Assembly (NCBI GenBank): GCA_021234155.1
Contig: JAJEKV010000062.1
Span: forward strand, 1,904,602-1,968,601
Reading direction: 5' to 3'
Origin: Isoetes taiwanensis
Taxonomy: Eukaryota; Streptophyta; Lycopodiopsida; Isoetales; Isoetaceae
Length of the DNA stretch: 64,000 nucleotides
The translations under genes were made by a program, and so were the position numbers. Positions 48,145 to 58,299 of the stretch are shown here, piece by piece (position 1 is the first letter of the stretch; each line of letters opens with the position of its first letter). Below the pieces are notes generated by a model that did no database searches, was not told where the DNA came from, and saw only the letters and a program-made list of their open reading frames with translations.

Positions 48145-48750
48145 TTGCAAAAAAAAAAGAAAGCAAGTGGCTCCAAGGCATCGACAGTAGCGACCGCTAC
48201 TCCACCTCCTTGTCCATTCCCTGCACAAACAGTGCAGGAGTTGCAATCCACTCTCCGGATATCTAAGGATTTTGTCACAGACCATTTGAGAAAGGTGGGA
48301 GGTTTTGGAGCAAAGGACATGTCTTTCTTTAGAAAGAAGGAGAACATTAATGCATTGGCGGGCACTGCACTAGTGTGCACCCAAGATCTGGTCGAGGGTA
48401 GCTCGAAGTTTACGCAGCTATTCCTCAAGGACCAAGAACCTTCTGTTGTATTGGAGACACAAGAGGCTCAACCTGTGGACCCACTACCATCAGAGCAAGA
48501 AAAGGAGGTTGGGGTTGAGGTCGAAAAGGAGCTTGAGGTTGTGAAAGAGGCTGACGTTGAGGACGAGGAAGTTGAGAAGGGGGATGAGGTTCAAATGGAC
48601 GATGAGGTTGAGAATGAGGGTGTTGACGCTACACTAACCTCTGAAGAATTCCTGGCCCAGATGGAGCTCCTGAAGCAAGCGGCACAGGGAGGGGGAGAAC
48701 AAAGTGAATTTGGTCACACCTCTATGTCAGTTGAAGGGGTGGACCCTTAA
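48145..48750 (+). CDS. Basic-then-acidic C-terminal exon of the H3-mimic gene (likely)
   Basis: Open frame of about 200 codons: KKKKASGSKASTVATATPPP, then TLRISKDFVTDHLRKVGGF and ALVCTQDLVEGSSKFTQLF, then a run rich in Glu/Asp/Val (VEDEEVEKGDEVQMDDEVEN) ending SMSVEGVDP at 48,750. The acidic tail resembles histone-chaperone or activation-domain tails, but no domain is recognised. It has the same orientation as the preceding exons and lies before the single palindrome copy, so I take it as the last exon; it could be a separate small gene. Confidence 0.45.
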   Translation: MQKKKKASGSKASTVATATPPPCPFPAQTVQELQSTLRISKDFVTDHLRKVGGFGAKDMSFFRKKENINALAGTALVCTQDLVEGSSKFTQLFLKDQEPSVVLETQEAQPVDPLPSEQEKEVGVEVEKELEVVKEADVEDEEVEKGDEVQMDDEVENEGVDATLTSEEFLAQMELLKQAAQGGGEQSEFGHTSMSVEGVDP

Positions 48751-48790
48751 GTATTTTATGTTGTCATAGGATCTGTTTTGCAAGTTAGCG

Positions 48791-48825
48791 GGGTGCAAAT
48801 TGGGCGGGCGCCCAATTTTGCACCC
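48791..48825. repeat. Single extended palindrome copy, 3' of the gene
   Basis: The 22-bp core at 48,797-48,818 is extended on both sides: GGGTGC before it and (T)GCACCC after it, so the inverted repeat spans about 35 bp with one extra base. It is the only isolated copy found, about 40 bp after the likely stop codon. Confidence 0.9.
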
Positions 48826-49069
48826 TCTGTACCTCAATATATATGTTTTTAGAATCAAATTGAGTGAAATAACTTATGTACATGAACCAAGAAAATAAAG
48901 ACATGTCTAATATTTTTGGTATTACTTTCCAGTGTTTCTAATATTAATTAACCAACAGTTTGGTATTCTTTTAGATAAAGAAAATACATAGGTCTTACAG
49001 GACATGGCTAATTCAACACAAACATACTAGATAATAGACAACATATAATATAAAAGACCAAAGCTTCAG

Positions 49070-49567
49070 TCAATGCCCAGTTCAACCTGAATAAGATCCC
49101 CCAGATCGAACTCATCAATATGACTTCGACTGTACAGATCCAGCCAGTCATCCAAATCTTTGAGAGAGTGACCACTGCTGACGACGAGCTTGGTTACCAA
49201 ACCTTCGCATTGTCTTCTTTGTTTCTTGTAAAGCTTCTTAAACAGAGGTCGGAACGTGTTGTGTATCCCAAACGTCCTCCATTTTCAGCAGCCTTTTCAG
49301 TGCCTTTGCCCTGTAAATACATCATTTCAATGATATGAGGCAGTCCTCCAGCTCCACCCTACTGAGTTCTTCCTCGTCGCCATCCTTTACCAACCCATCC
49401 CCTTTGAGGAGCTTCGTGAGTTGGGCGCTAACTTCTCTCGTTCGGTTCTGGTTCATCTCGTTTTGTACCTCCACCTGCAACTGATTCGCATGGGCTAAGA
49501 TTGCCTCACTAATATGAGACTGCATTTCGGTGATGGTGTGTCCATGTCTGCGCCTCGTGTCGACCAT
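49070..49567 (-). pseudogene. Small acidic helical protein gene, element B third gene
   Basis: ATG at 49,567 opens MVDTRRRHGHTITEMQSHIS and continues LQVEVQNEMNQNRTREVSAQ and DEEELSRVELEDCLISLK to a stop near 49,322. A TTTACAG acceptor follows at about 49,315. Downstream pieces, KALKRLLKMEDVWDTQ then FRPLFKKLYKKQRRQCEGLV and DDWLDLYSRSHIDEFDLGDL, run to TGA at 49,070, with one frame change near 49,260. It is predicted helical and charged; no family is recognised. It ends 320 bp beyond the H3-mimic gene, tail to tail, so it may belong to the same mobile locus. Confidence 0.5.
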
Positions 49568-49917
49568 TCTGAGTGACCTGAAATGAATCTAAGAGACCGA
49601 ATGAAGGTGCTTGCACGAAGAGATAGAATGAAGAGACTGGATGAAGGGACCTCCTATCTCACCTACTTGCACGATTCCCGAAATTGTGGCTCATTTTAAT
49701 AACAAGAAATGACGAAATCTAAAAATTCGCATTGGGTTCCACAGCCTGCCATGTCAACTACCCGCACGGAATCCGAGTTTTTTTTTAACCTCAGCACAAA
49801 ATTATGTCACTATTTTCAACAAAATACCCTATATTCTTACGACTGGCGATCATTTGAGATATTTATGGACTTGTGGAAAGTCCATAAATAATGAAACTGT
49901 GCTTAACATAGAAATTC

Positions 49918-50019
49918 GGAAGGGTTTCTATGGAAATTAGGAAGGGTTTCCGAAAACCCTTCCTGGTTTTAATGAAAGCCGGAAGGGTTTCCACGGAAAA
50001 TGGGAAGGGTTTCCATGGA
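49918..50019. repeat. GGAAGGGTTTCC repeat cluster
   Basis: Four direct copies of GGAAGGGTTTCCatgga begin at 49,918, 49,941, 49,980 and 50,003, and one inverted copy lies at about 49,955-49,966. The cluster abuts the poly-T of the LINE and may mark the right edge of element B. Confidence 0.75.
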
Positions 50020-51478
50020 TTTTTTTTTTTTTTGAAGTTAAGAGATGTTATTTCCATTAATTAATAAAAGCCATACATATATGTATCTAATGAGAGTGGA
50101 GTCAACCTCATTAGTTACATCTTAAGTGTAATGAAATAAAACTTAAAATGTTGCTGTAAAGTTTTCCTTAGGTGAACCAGTTGCAGACCAACTGCAAAAA
50201 GAGCTCAATGAAGTAATATTTCCATGTAGGAATAATCAAAGTACTGCCTAGCCCCCCTTTAAGGAGCTGATATGTGAGCATGAAGGAGACATCATAGTTG
50301 GCCATTCGATTCCAAAATTCCTGCAAGAACAAAATTGCTTTCCAAGTGCTTGAGCAAAAAGTTAGACAAAAGCAAAATTTATTGCTGAGCATAAGCAATT
50401 ATCAGGATATTAAGTAGCTGAAGCTCAAGATTGTGATGGTAAATAGAAATGATGGCTAGGCTAGACGAGTTGGTGAATGCATGATTTGATCAAAGATGAA
50501 GTTGTAGACCCAATAGAAACCTGAGTCAGTCCCAAACTTGTAACTGTTATACTCAGAACCATTTTCCATAAAGAGCTAGTGGATGTCTTCTTTTTCCATC
50601 AGAATAAGCAGAGTGCCATAAAGATCAACCAGCATCTTGTGAGAATAGTATAATTCTCTGTACCTACTTAGCTGCCTATCTGTTAATGAAAAGTGGTACA
50701 TGAACAAGAAGCTGAACATGCAATACATCTGCACGACTTCTCTGCAGTAGATCTTAGCCCATGATGCTTCATTACTATTGCATCTGACTTTATATAGCTT
50801 GATTTTATCTGAAGTTGCATCTGGCCCTGAAGGCTCTAAGTTGGAAACCCCTGTGCTGTTGCAGTATAGTGTCGCTTCTTGATAGGTCAGCATGGTGTCA
50901 AACTTGTTCCTGCCTTCCCCTCCCAGGAACTCCAGATATTCTATCAAAATCATCAGAGAAGGATGCATTAGAATGGATGGCATTGAGGAAGGAATTAAAC
51001 AAATTAAAAACACCAATGAAGTTACCAATAGCATCCCATTTCCTGTCATACTTGTCTCCAAATTTACTTTTGTGAGCAGTTACATAACCTTCCAAATCTA
51101 ACTGGAAATTCATCTTAATCCAGAAAATAGAGACATTCTTTTTACCATACACAATCCTATTTCTAGCCTTCCAAATGTTCCACAGGGCAGTGAACATAAT
51201 AGTGTTAAGAAAGGCATCATTATTTTGGATGTGTTGGAGCAAGTTTCCCTGATTGTGAACAGAGAAGTATTGTCTAAATTTACTATAGAACCAACACCAG
51301 AAGTCAGCAATTTTTGGACACATGAAGATGTATTGCAGAGTTTCATCTTGGGAGCAATTCAATTGGCAGGCTGGAAGAACAGTCGAAATTCTTTCAGATA
51401 GGGAGACAAGATTAGAAAGACTTTTGTGAGCAATCAACCATATAAAACAAGGTGCTGCGCACGGAGGGTTGCCCTCCG
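50020..51478 (-). mobile_element. LINE (non-LTR retrotransposon), 3' fragment
   Basis: On the minus strand 50,898-51,437 encodes the zinc-binding C-terminal part of a plant LINE ORF2: CSQDETLQYIFMCPKIADFW followed by FTALWNIWKARNRIVYGKK, the zf-RVT pattern 'C..C....E....H.f..C......W'. The first Cys-X2-Cys is read as PACQLNC. Upstream, FIWLIAHKSL extends to about 51,478. After the stop at about 50,896 comes roughly 860 bp of 3' sequence ending in a 14-base poly(A) (poly-T at 50,020-50,033 on the plus strand). The endonuclease and reverse transcriptase are missing, a normal 5'-truncated insertion. Confidence 0.75.
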
Positions 51479-51940
51479 TGACTCGAGGGTGAAGTGGCTT
51501 AAATCATACTTCAAAGTCATGATTCACAATCAATCAAAAATGCTACTTCAAAACAATACAATACTTGATACTTGATTCTTGTTTTCAACAAGAATTTGAC
51601 CCTTGATCCCTAAAATATTATTCTAGGTCTGGAAAGGGCCAACTCAAGCCTACGCAATTTACCTCTTGCAGATTGAACTCCTCCTTGTTTCTCTGATCAA
51701 TAACTCAAATGCCTGCAGCCTTTGGCAGCCCCAATGCCACATTATCATCTAATAATCTTATGTACAGGCTGCATCCTTATCCTTACAACTCCTCCTCAGC
51801 CTGTACCTACTTGTGCTTTACACTAGTTTAAATTCCGTCAACACCTTACTGAGCATATCTACTTGCTTTGATACCACTGTTAGTTCTCAATAAATAGCCT
51901 AATCATAGTCATATCCCTCAAGAAATCACACAGGATCTCC

Positions 51941-52240
51941 GTGCATATTCACACGGGGGGTTACTCCGGGCAACGAGAGCTGTCGGATGGGCATATTTGC
52001 CCTTTATTCCAAGATCTGGACCGTATATAACAATCCTCGTTTGTAGGGTATGCATGTACAAGTTTTTGTATACTGTATATTAAGGTTTGCAAAATACTAT
52101 AAGTTTGAGAGAATGTACTTAATGGTGTTAATTTTGTACATGTATTGTAAATATATTTTGAGGCTCTCATTTGCCGGAGTAACCCCCCGTGTGAATATGC
52201 ACCCAAACCAAAGGGGGTTTGAAGGGGGATTTAATTTAAA
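51941..52240. mobile_element. MITE copy 1, with long terminal inverted repeats
   Basis: The left arm GTGCATATTCACACGGGG and onward (51,941-51,990) is inverted at 52,160-52,202. The right arm continues into CCAAACCAAAGGGGGTTTG and a T-rich edge, whereas the outermost left part is missing. Interior about 170 bp, AT-rich, non-coding, similar throughout to copy 2. Confidence 0.8.
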
Positions 52241-52979
52241 GGTAATGTAATGGTTTAATGTAATGGTTTAATTTAATTTAATATAATGGTTTTTGTTATA
52301 GGTTAAAATTTTTTGCCCCTTCTGGCAAAAAAGAACAAACAACGTGACTTCACACTTGGATGAGTTCGTTAAGTTTAACCTACTCATTATGAACAACAGT
52401 TTAGTAAAGTAAAACTAATGGCAAACGATATTTGTCATTATTGGGGCTTGTGCTTTTTTAGTCCCAATTTGCTAGAGGAGCTACTTGCAAATGAGAAGGC
52501 TTCCTATTGTGAAATGTAAATATGAAGCACAACAAAATTGGAACCAAGTATGTATATATGTGTAATCCATAGTTTTAACAAATGACTGAATATATTCTCC
52601 ACCATCCCCATTGGGCTGCATAAAAAACATCATCATGTACTCCCCGTGAGTAGAAAGCAAAGTAATAGCCCTTTGTTGTCCAAGAAGCATGGAATATATT
52701 TTGTCCAACACACAATGGCTTCACAGGTTGCCTCTTGTCCCTATGGTAAATGCTAATGGATTGAAAAGCCATGCTACTGCAGATAAGATAACATGTATTG
52801 CTTTTTCGTTCATGCCATGTAACTTTAGCAAGGCATAAATAAAATTGCCCACCAATAGGTGCATTATGTCACCTAATCGCTTGTCTTAAATCTATGGAAG
52901 AAACCTAGGAAAATATTTGTTGAGTAATTAGATACCAGCTGATGAGAAAAGAAGCTTTCCGCAGGATCGATGCCACCAT

Positions 52980-53975
52980 TCATTTCCCATATGAGTCAAT
53001 AAGAGCATTTCCAACAAGCATATCTGAATCCAAGTTTCTGCATATAGCATAAGAATGAATCCACTTTGTCCCTGACAAGACTTCTGTGTTTGTGAACATG
53101 CCAACGATACTGACACAGGTGACATTATTTGGCATAAGACCTTCTGCCTCCATCTCAGGTAAAATATGAATTGTCTCCTTGGGATTTCCTTGCCAGCAAA
53201 ACGATGATAGGATTGAATTCCATGAAACCAGATTCCTCCCCTGCATTTTATCAAAAATTCTGTGACCTTCTTCCGACCATCCGCATATGTTGTACAAGTT
53301 CATAAGGGCAGTTGCTAGAACAATACCTGAATCAAGGCCGGACTTTAATGCAGGAGTGTATACGTTTGCCTTGTGCCAATGCCTCTTCAGAAATGCATGC
53401 TTCCACCACACTGGAATAGGTTACCTTGTCTGGCAGTATGCCTTCCGGTACATTTCGGAAAGTATGATAATGCTTTCCGCCATCCCCGGGTTTGAATAAA
53501 ATACAATCATTGAGGTCCACGAAACTATGTTCTTATTTTGCATTCTACAAAAAAAGCTTTCTACGTATTCCAGAACACCTAATTTGCTATACATATTGAG
53601 GATTGCATTCCCAACAAAAGTCACTAATTATAATGTAAGCATGGAAAAACTTGCCTTTTGCAAGACTCCCAAATCTCGTGCATGCATCCAAAATGGTCCC
53701 AAATGCAGGCTTATCTGGGATCACCTCATCAAGCTGCATTTGATGGAAAAGTTCAACAGCATCCTTGGCAAGCCCATGTCGACAATAAATCCCCAACATA
53801 ATTGTCCAGGAAAAAACGTTCCGTTGGCTCAGTTTCTGAAACACCATATTTGCTTCATGCATATCTCCACAGTTGCCATACATCATAGCCAAATGATTTC
53901 CACAAACATATCTTTCACAAGGCCACTACGAACGACGTGAGCATGAATGTGTTTGCCTTTAGGTAAACTGTGGGT
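52980..53975 (-). pseudogene. PLS-class PPR protein pseudogene
   Basis: Minus-strand pieces in order: PKGKHIHAHVVRSGLVKDMF from about 53,970; then MMYGNCGDMHEANMVFQKL, RNVFSWTIMLGIYCRHGLA and LDEVIPDKPAFGTILDACT to 53,587; then GNAILNMYSKLGVLEYVESF and NIVSWTSMIVFYSNPGM; then LATALMNLYNICGWSEEGH, RNLVSWNSILSSFCWQGNP and VGNALIDSYGK, ending at 52,980. These are consecutive L, S and P repeats of about 31-36 residues. Each piece is in a different frame, so at least three frame changes break it. PPR proteins bind organellar RNA. No C-terminal E/DYW domain was found. An upstream frame to 54,210 may be a former first exon. Confidence 0.85.
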
Positions 53976-54467
53976 ATTGCTTAGCTTCATTTTCTTCGGC
54001 TTCACCCTCTCTTATTATGGCCTCTGAAACATCAGTTTCACCTGAAAAGATTGTAAACCTGTAAGATCGGCAACCTGCAAAGATGGCAGAATACGGAGCC
54101 CCTGGATCCGCTGACAAATATCTTGCTTTGACGCCTTGACCCGAGAAGAGATGATGCATTGGATAAATGTTCCTCGGCCAAGATGCCCGGGTCGCAATGC
54201 AAAGCAACAAAGGATGAACCCGTCAAACCGATTAACCCTGTATCAGACCAAATCCGGAGGCAACCAGACTTGGTATGCAAGAACTAACCCGACATAGCCA
54301 CGAAGCAAATTAGGCCCATAACCCCTCAAACCCTAAAATGGGTTCTCTCGAGCCTTGCATGTCGAGCAGAATGTGATAAAATAAGAAAAATACAATATAA
54401 TAACGAAATATATGATATTTGGATCTAAACCATTGGATGTAGGCATCAAAATTAGTTCAGGTGTATG

Positions 54468-54592
54468 CGCACTCTAGATATACTAATTAGTATGGCTCAT
54501 CAAATACATCCACGAAATCATATAAAAACCTTAGGAAAAAAAGTACAAAAATACAAAAGAAACCCCCTGTTATTATGCTACATATATCTAAC
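54468..54592. repeat. Dispersed repeat, copy 1
   Basis: About 120 bp containing GCACTCTAGAT, ACGAAATCATA and CCCCCTGTTATTATGCTAC, repeated at 56,048-56,165. It abuts MITE copy 2. Confidence 0.75.
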
Positions 54593-54618
54593 ACACAAAC
54601 CATTATATCTAACACTCT

Positions 54619-54950
54619 AAAATTAAATCCCCCTTCAAACCCCCTTTGGTTTGGGTGCATATTCACACGGGGGGTGACTCCGGGCAACGAGAGCTGTTGG
54701 ATAGGTATATTCACCCCTTATTCCTTAATCTACACCGTATATAAAGTTCCTCGTTTGTGGGGTATGCAAGTACAAAATTTGCTATACTGTATAACAAGAT
54801 TCACAAAATACTATAAGATTTCAAGCGGAATACTATATGGTGTTGATTTCAGACGCAAAAAAATACAATTATGAGGGCTCTCGCCGCCCTACGCCACCCC
54901 GTGTGAATATACACCCAAACCAAAGGGGGTTTAAGGGGGATTTTAATTTA
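54619..54950. mobile_element. MITE copy 2, complete
   Basis: About 330 bp. The left terminus TTAAATCCCCCTTCAAACCC and GGGTGCATATTCACACGG is inverted at the right terminus (54,895-54,950). The interior resembles copy 1 (for example 'gtatataaagttcctcgtttg'). The termini are long, about 55-75 bp. Non-autonomous; superfamily unknown. Both copies are followed within 170 bp by AAAATTTTTTGCCCCTTC, so a larger repeat may have carried them. Confidence 0.82.
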
Positions 54951-55789
54951 AATGTGTTGGACCCAATGGTTGTGTTAATTAATGTCAATGGTAGTTATGT
55001 GTTGGTTGTTAATGTCAATGGTTGTTATGTGTTGGTTGTTATGTGTTGGGGATTTAATTTTATATGTTGGATGTTAATGGTTTGTGTTGCAAAAAATTTT
55101 TTGCCCCTTCGGGGGCCTTAGGGACGCCACCCCCTCCCCACCCCAAGTGTGACAAAAAATTTTAGAATTCAAACCAGAAAAAACTAGAATTCATTTGAGG
55201 CTTTCATCACTGTAGCTTTTAAATTTCATCACAATAAAACAAATAGAACATAAGTAAAAGTTACCATAAAGATAGAGCAGATTGATCCCATTATTCTCGA
55301 AAGTCATAAAGTTTGCAACACCCATACACAAACATTTTTCAACTGGAATTTAACAGTGACCTTTGGCCTCCATGGATTCTTGTAGTGAGAAACTAAAGTG
55401 GAAACTTTTCTCGCTTGTTAGCACAAGGATCTAGAAGCCTTGGAATTTGCTTAATAAGCGCCTCAAAATCTAAAAATGCATGGTAATTTTTTTGCAAGCT
55501 TCATTCGGAATGAGCCATAAAACAATATCCAATAAGCGCAATCCTATATTAATCAATTTGGTAGGATGTGAAAGCCTACCAAACCCGGCCGAAACTTTGC
55601 TGTTTTAGCATAGATAACTTAACCAAACATATCCATATCATACATTATCAAAAGATCTCGGAGAGAGCTTTCCAACGAAAATAAAAATCATCAAAAGCAG
55701 AGCTCGATCAAAAGTTATGATAAGAAATGTGTTGTCGGGAAAACCGCACTACATGCGCCCTTCAAGCCCTTCATGTGCCCATTATGCAC

Positions 55790-56012
55790 CACACACACAA
55801 AAAGAGGGCTTTGTTGTGAGCCATTGGTTGTTGACCATTTATGCGCCACACAAAAAAAAAAAAAGTTTTGTTGTGAGCCATTGGTTGTTGACCATTATGC
55901 ACCACACGCATAAAAAAGGGCTTTTGTTGTGAGCCATTGGTTGTTGACCATTATGCACCACACGCACAAAAAAAGGGCTTTTATTGTGAGCCATTGGTTG
56001 TTGACCATTGAA
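55790..56012. repeat. Four-copy tandem repeat, about 57 bp
   Basis: Units with GTGAGCCATTGGTTGTTGAC begin at 55,816, 55,873, 55,929 and 55,986, separated by A-rich runs of different length. Confidence 0.9.
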
Positions 56013-56047
56013 AAAAAAAAAGGCTAAAATCAATGGCTCAGAAATGG

Positions 56048-56165
56048 TGCACTCTAGATGTACGCATTAGTACATCCATTTGAATACATCACGAAATCAT
56101 AGGAAAACCTTAGTGAAAAGCGTACAAAAACACAAAGAAAACCCCCTGTTATTATGCTACATATT
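56048..56165. repeat. Dispersed repeat, copy 2
   Basis: Second copy of the 54,468-54,592 sequence, same orientation. The stretch 56,170-57,340 holds nothing recognisable beyond A- and T-runs. Confidence 0.72.
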
Positions 56166-57347
56166 AATATAATATATATCCATCTGTCCTAACCTTTAGC
56201 TTCCAGAACGACTTCCAAGAATAAGTGGTAGGCTCTACATTTTTTACACTTCTATAAGACTGCCTCAGTTTCTTCCAGCTAGGTGTCGACGACAAAAAGC
56301 GCAAACACTTACACCAAGTCAGACCTCTAGTTAAAAAAAAAAAAAAAAGGCACATTGGGAAACCTTTCTAACAAAGGCCAGCCAAAAAAAGCATATACCA
56401 AGTTCTTAATGCACCAGATGCCCCTTGTCATGTGTAAGACTCTTACAATTCAAAGTGGTGTGAGAGGAGTATCATCAGAATGTTCAGTTAAACATGCAAT
56501 TTTGCCTATGAAAATTTTGGTCAAATTTCAACAAGTTCAATGCTATTATTACGTCCTAGACTTTGATGCACACAGCAACATGAATGCAGAGACACCACTA
56601 GACATTATAAACTATTATTTACAATTTTGGTGTTCGGTTACGTGGACAACTGTTTTGTTCGAATTAAAAAATAACACAAACATGCATTTTACATCTATAT
56701 CGAACATTGTGTAGGCCACGTCTGAACGCTCCAATTGTTCATTTTAGAATAGATAGACGTGAACTAACTCCTTAAACATGATAATACAGTTCATTCCATG
56801 TTGCTTTCAATATGCACATGTACTATAGGAGAGGGACATTGTAATAAGAAAATAGCACTAGCATCACACCACTTATCACAGATCCTGAAGCTGGGTCGCG
56901 TGGTTGAGAACACAAAAATTCGCCACCACATGGAAAAAACTTATAATGATTTTGGATTCAAAACATAAATATGGGATAAGATACAAAAGGCAGTAAATCA
57001 TGCAGTAAAAACTAACTATTTTTTCTTTTACATTTAAAATAACGTAATATAAATTAATACTTGACATCCCAAAGACTTTCGATTGCCCACGAAGGTGGGC
57101 AATTTTCTAGTAGTAATATAAAGTGGAGAATATAGTGGGAATCCTATGGTGGTTGATGTCAACATCTATGTATCATATGGGCAACAAGGCAATGGTGCTG
57201 GGGCCATCGGTTATCCCGGATGCCCATACCTATACATCCATCCACCGGTATCCCATTCTGGCTAGCATCCATCCAATGGGTTTTTCATTTTATTCTAAGT
57301 CGCCATCTTAGAGTATTTCATAAATCGAATACCCATAAAAACCATTA

Positions 57348-57605
57348 TTATGCAATTGATATTAGTTGGCTTAATGAAGAACTAGATGAAAAAATTGTAA
57401 CTAAGGAATTAGAACATGTATTTTTAGCCTTTTGACTGTTTAAAACTGTAGCAGACAAATCCACCTCCAATTCAGTTCCCTGAATATCTACTTCTACTAT
57501 GTTGACATGATCATGACATTTGACAGGATGTTGAACTTTCATACAATGCTCAACATTATCTTTCTGATGGCCAAATCTACTTTTACAACAGGGACTTTTG
57601 AGCAT
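57348..57605 (-). pseudogene. Second repeat of the HMA tail, other frame
   Basis: This frame reads SPCCKSRFGHQKDNVEHCMK, KVQHPVKCHDHVNIVEV and LEVDLSATVLNSQKA. It duplicates the end of the preceding exon (KVQHSVKCYDHANMV, MELDLPTTVLNAQKS), so the ATPase tail once had at least two tandem modules of about 55 residues with CC and His clusters. It is in a different frame from 57,583-58,115, separated by one frame change near 57,600. Confidence 0.7.
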
Positions 57606-58115
57606 TCAAAACCGTAGTAGGTAAGTCCAGCTCCATCACAGCTTCCTGAGTATCGACCATGTTAGCATGATCATAGCATTTGACAGAATGTTGAACTTTC
57701 ACACAATCTTTCTGCCCTTCTTGGTTCTCTCCGTTATGCCCCTTCACATGATTATGTCTATGGTCATCACATTGGTGCTCAGCCTGATTTTCATAAGTAG
57801 CATGATTATTGTGATTTCCATGCTTATGACCATCGTGATTCCCATCATGACCACCACACTGCGAATGGTCATGCTTACGCTTGTGACAGTCATGGGACTG
57901 GCAATGACTTGAGCTACAATTCTTTTGGTGTCTTCTTCGTAAAAGCAACATGCTATTAAAGGTGACAGCAATACATGTGCCAACATCTGCAAGAACTGCT
58001 GCCCATAGAGAAACATATCCCACAGTCGCAAGCACTATAATGATAATTTTTGTAATCAACGACAATGATACATTTTGAATGATTTTAGCACGGCACCTTG
58101 CCGCAAAAGCCAAAG
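57583..58115 (-). pseudogene. Zn/Cd P1B-ATPase (HMA2/3/4 type), last exon
   Basis: After an acceptor GTTGCAG at 58,116 the minus strand reads ALAFAARCRAKIIQNVSLSL, then VGYVSLWAAVLADVGTCIAV and FNSMLLLRR. This is the conserved end of plant heavy-metal ATPases (family pattern 'LAR.A..KI.ENV..S..TK', '..WAAVLADVGTCL.VI.NSMLLL'), the last two membrane helices. These pumps export Zn2+/Cd2+ using ATP, in the plasma membrane or tonoplast. The cytosolic tail follows, rich in His and Cys (HCQSHDCHKRKHDHSQCGG and HDGNHDGHKHGNHNN), a metal-binding region, and the frame ends at 57,583. No upstream ATPase exons (HMA domain, CPC, DKTG) were found to 59 kb, so this is probably a fragment. Confidence 0.82.
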
Positions 58116-58299
58116 CTGCAACTAGGAGGACATGTAGGAAAGGGAACTCTGGAAAGTATTGCAAGGACACCTAAATACCAGTACTGGCTCCTAATCCCAC
58201 TGCATAGGCTAGACATTTCCCACAAAATGTTGAATTGGGAGTATGGATGCCATTGTTGGCAAAGAAACAACAAACAAGGTTTAAAATGAAACACACTTA

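Noticed and set aside
50576-51061. A 161-codon minus-strand frame next to the LINE coding part
   Set aside because: It overlaps the zf-RVT frame and has no LINE or host motif; treated as 3' sequence of the LINE.
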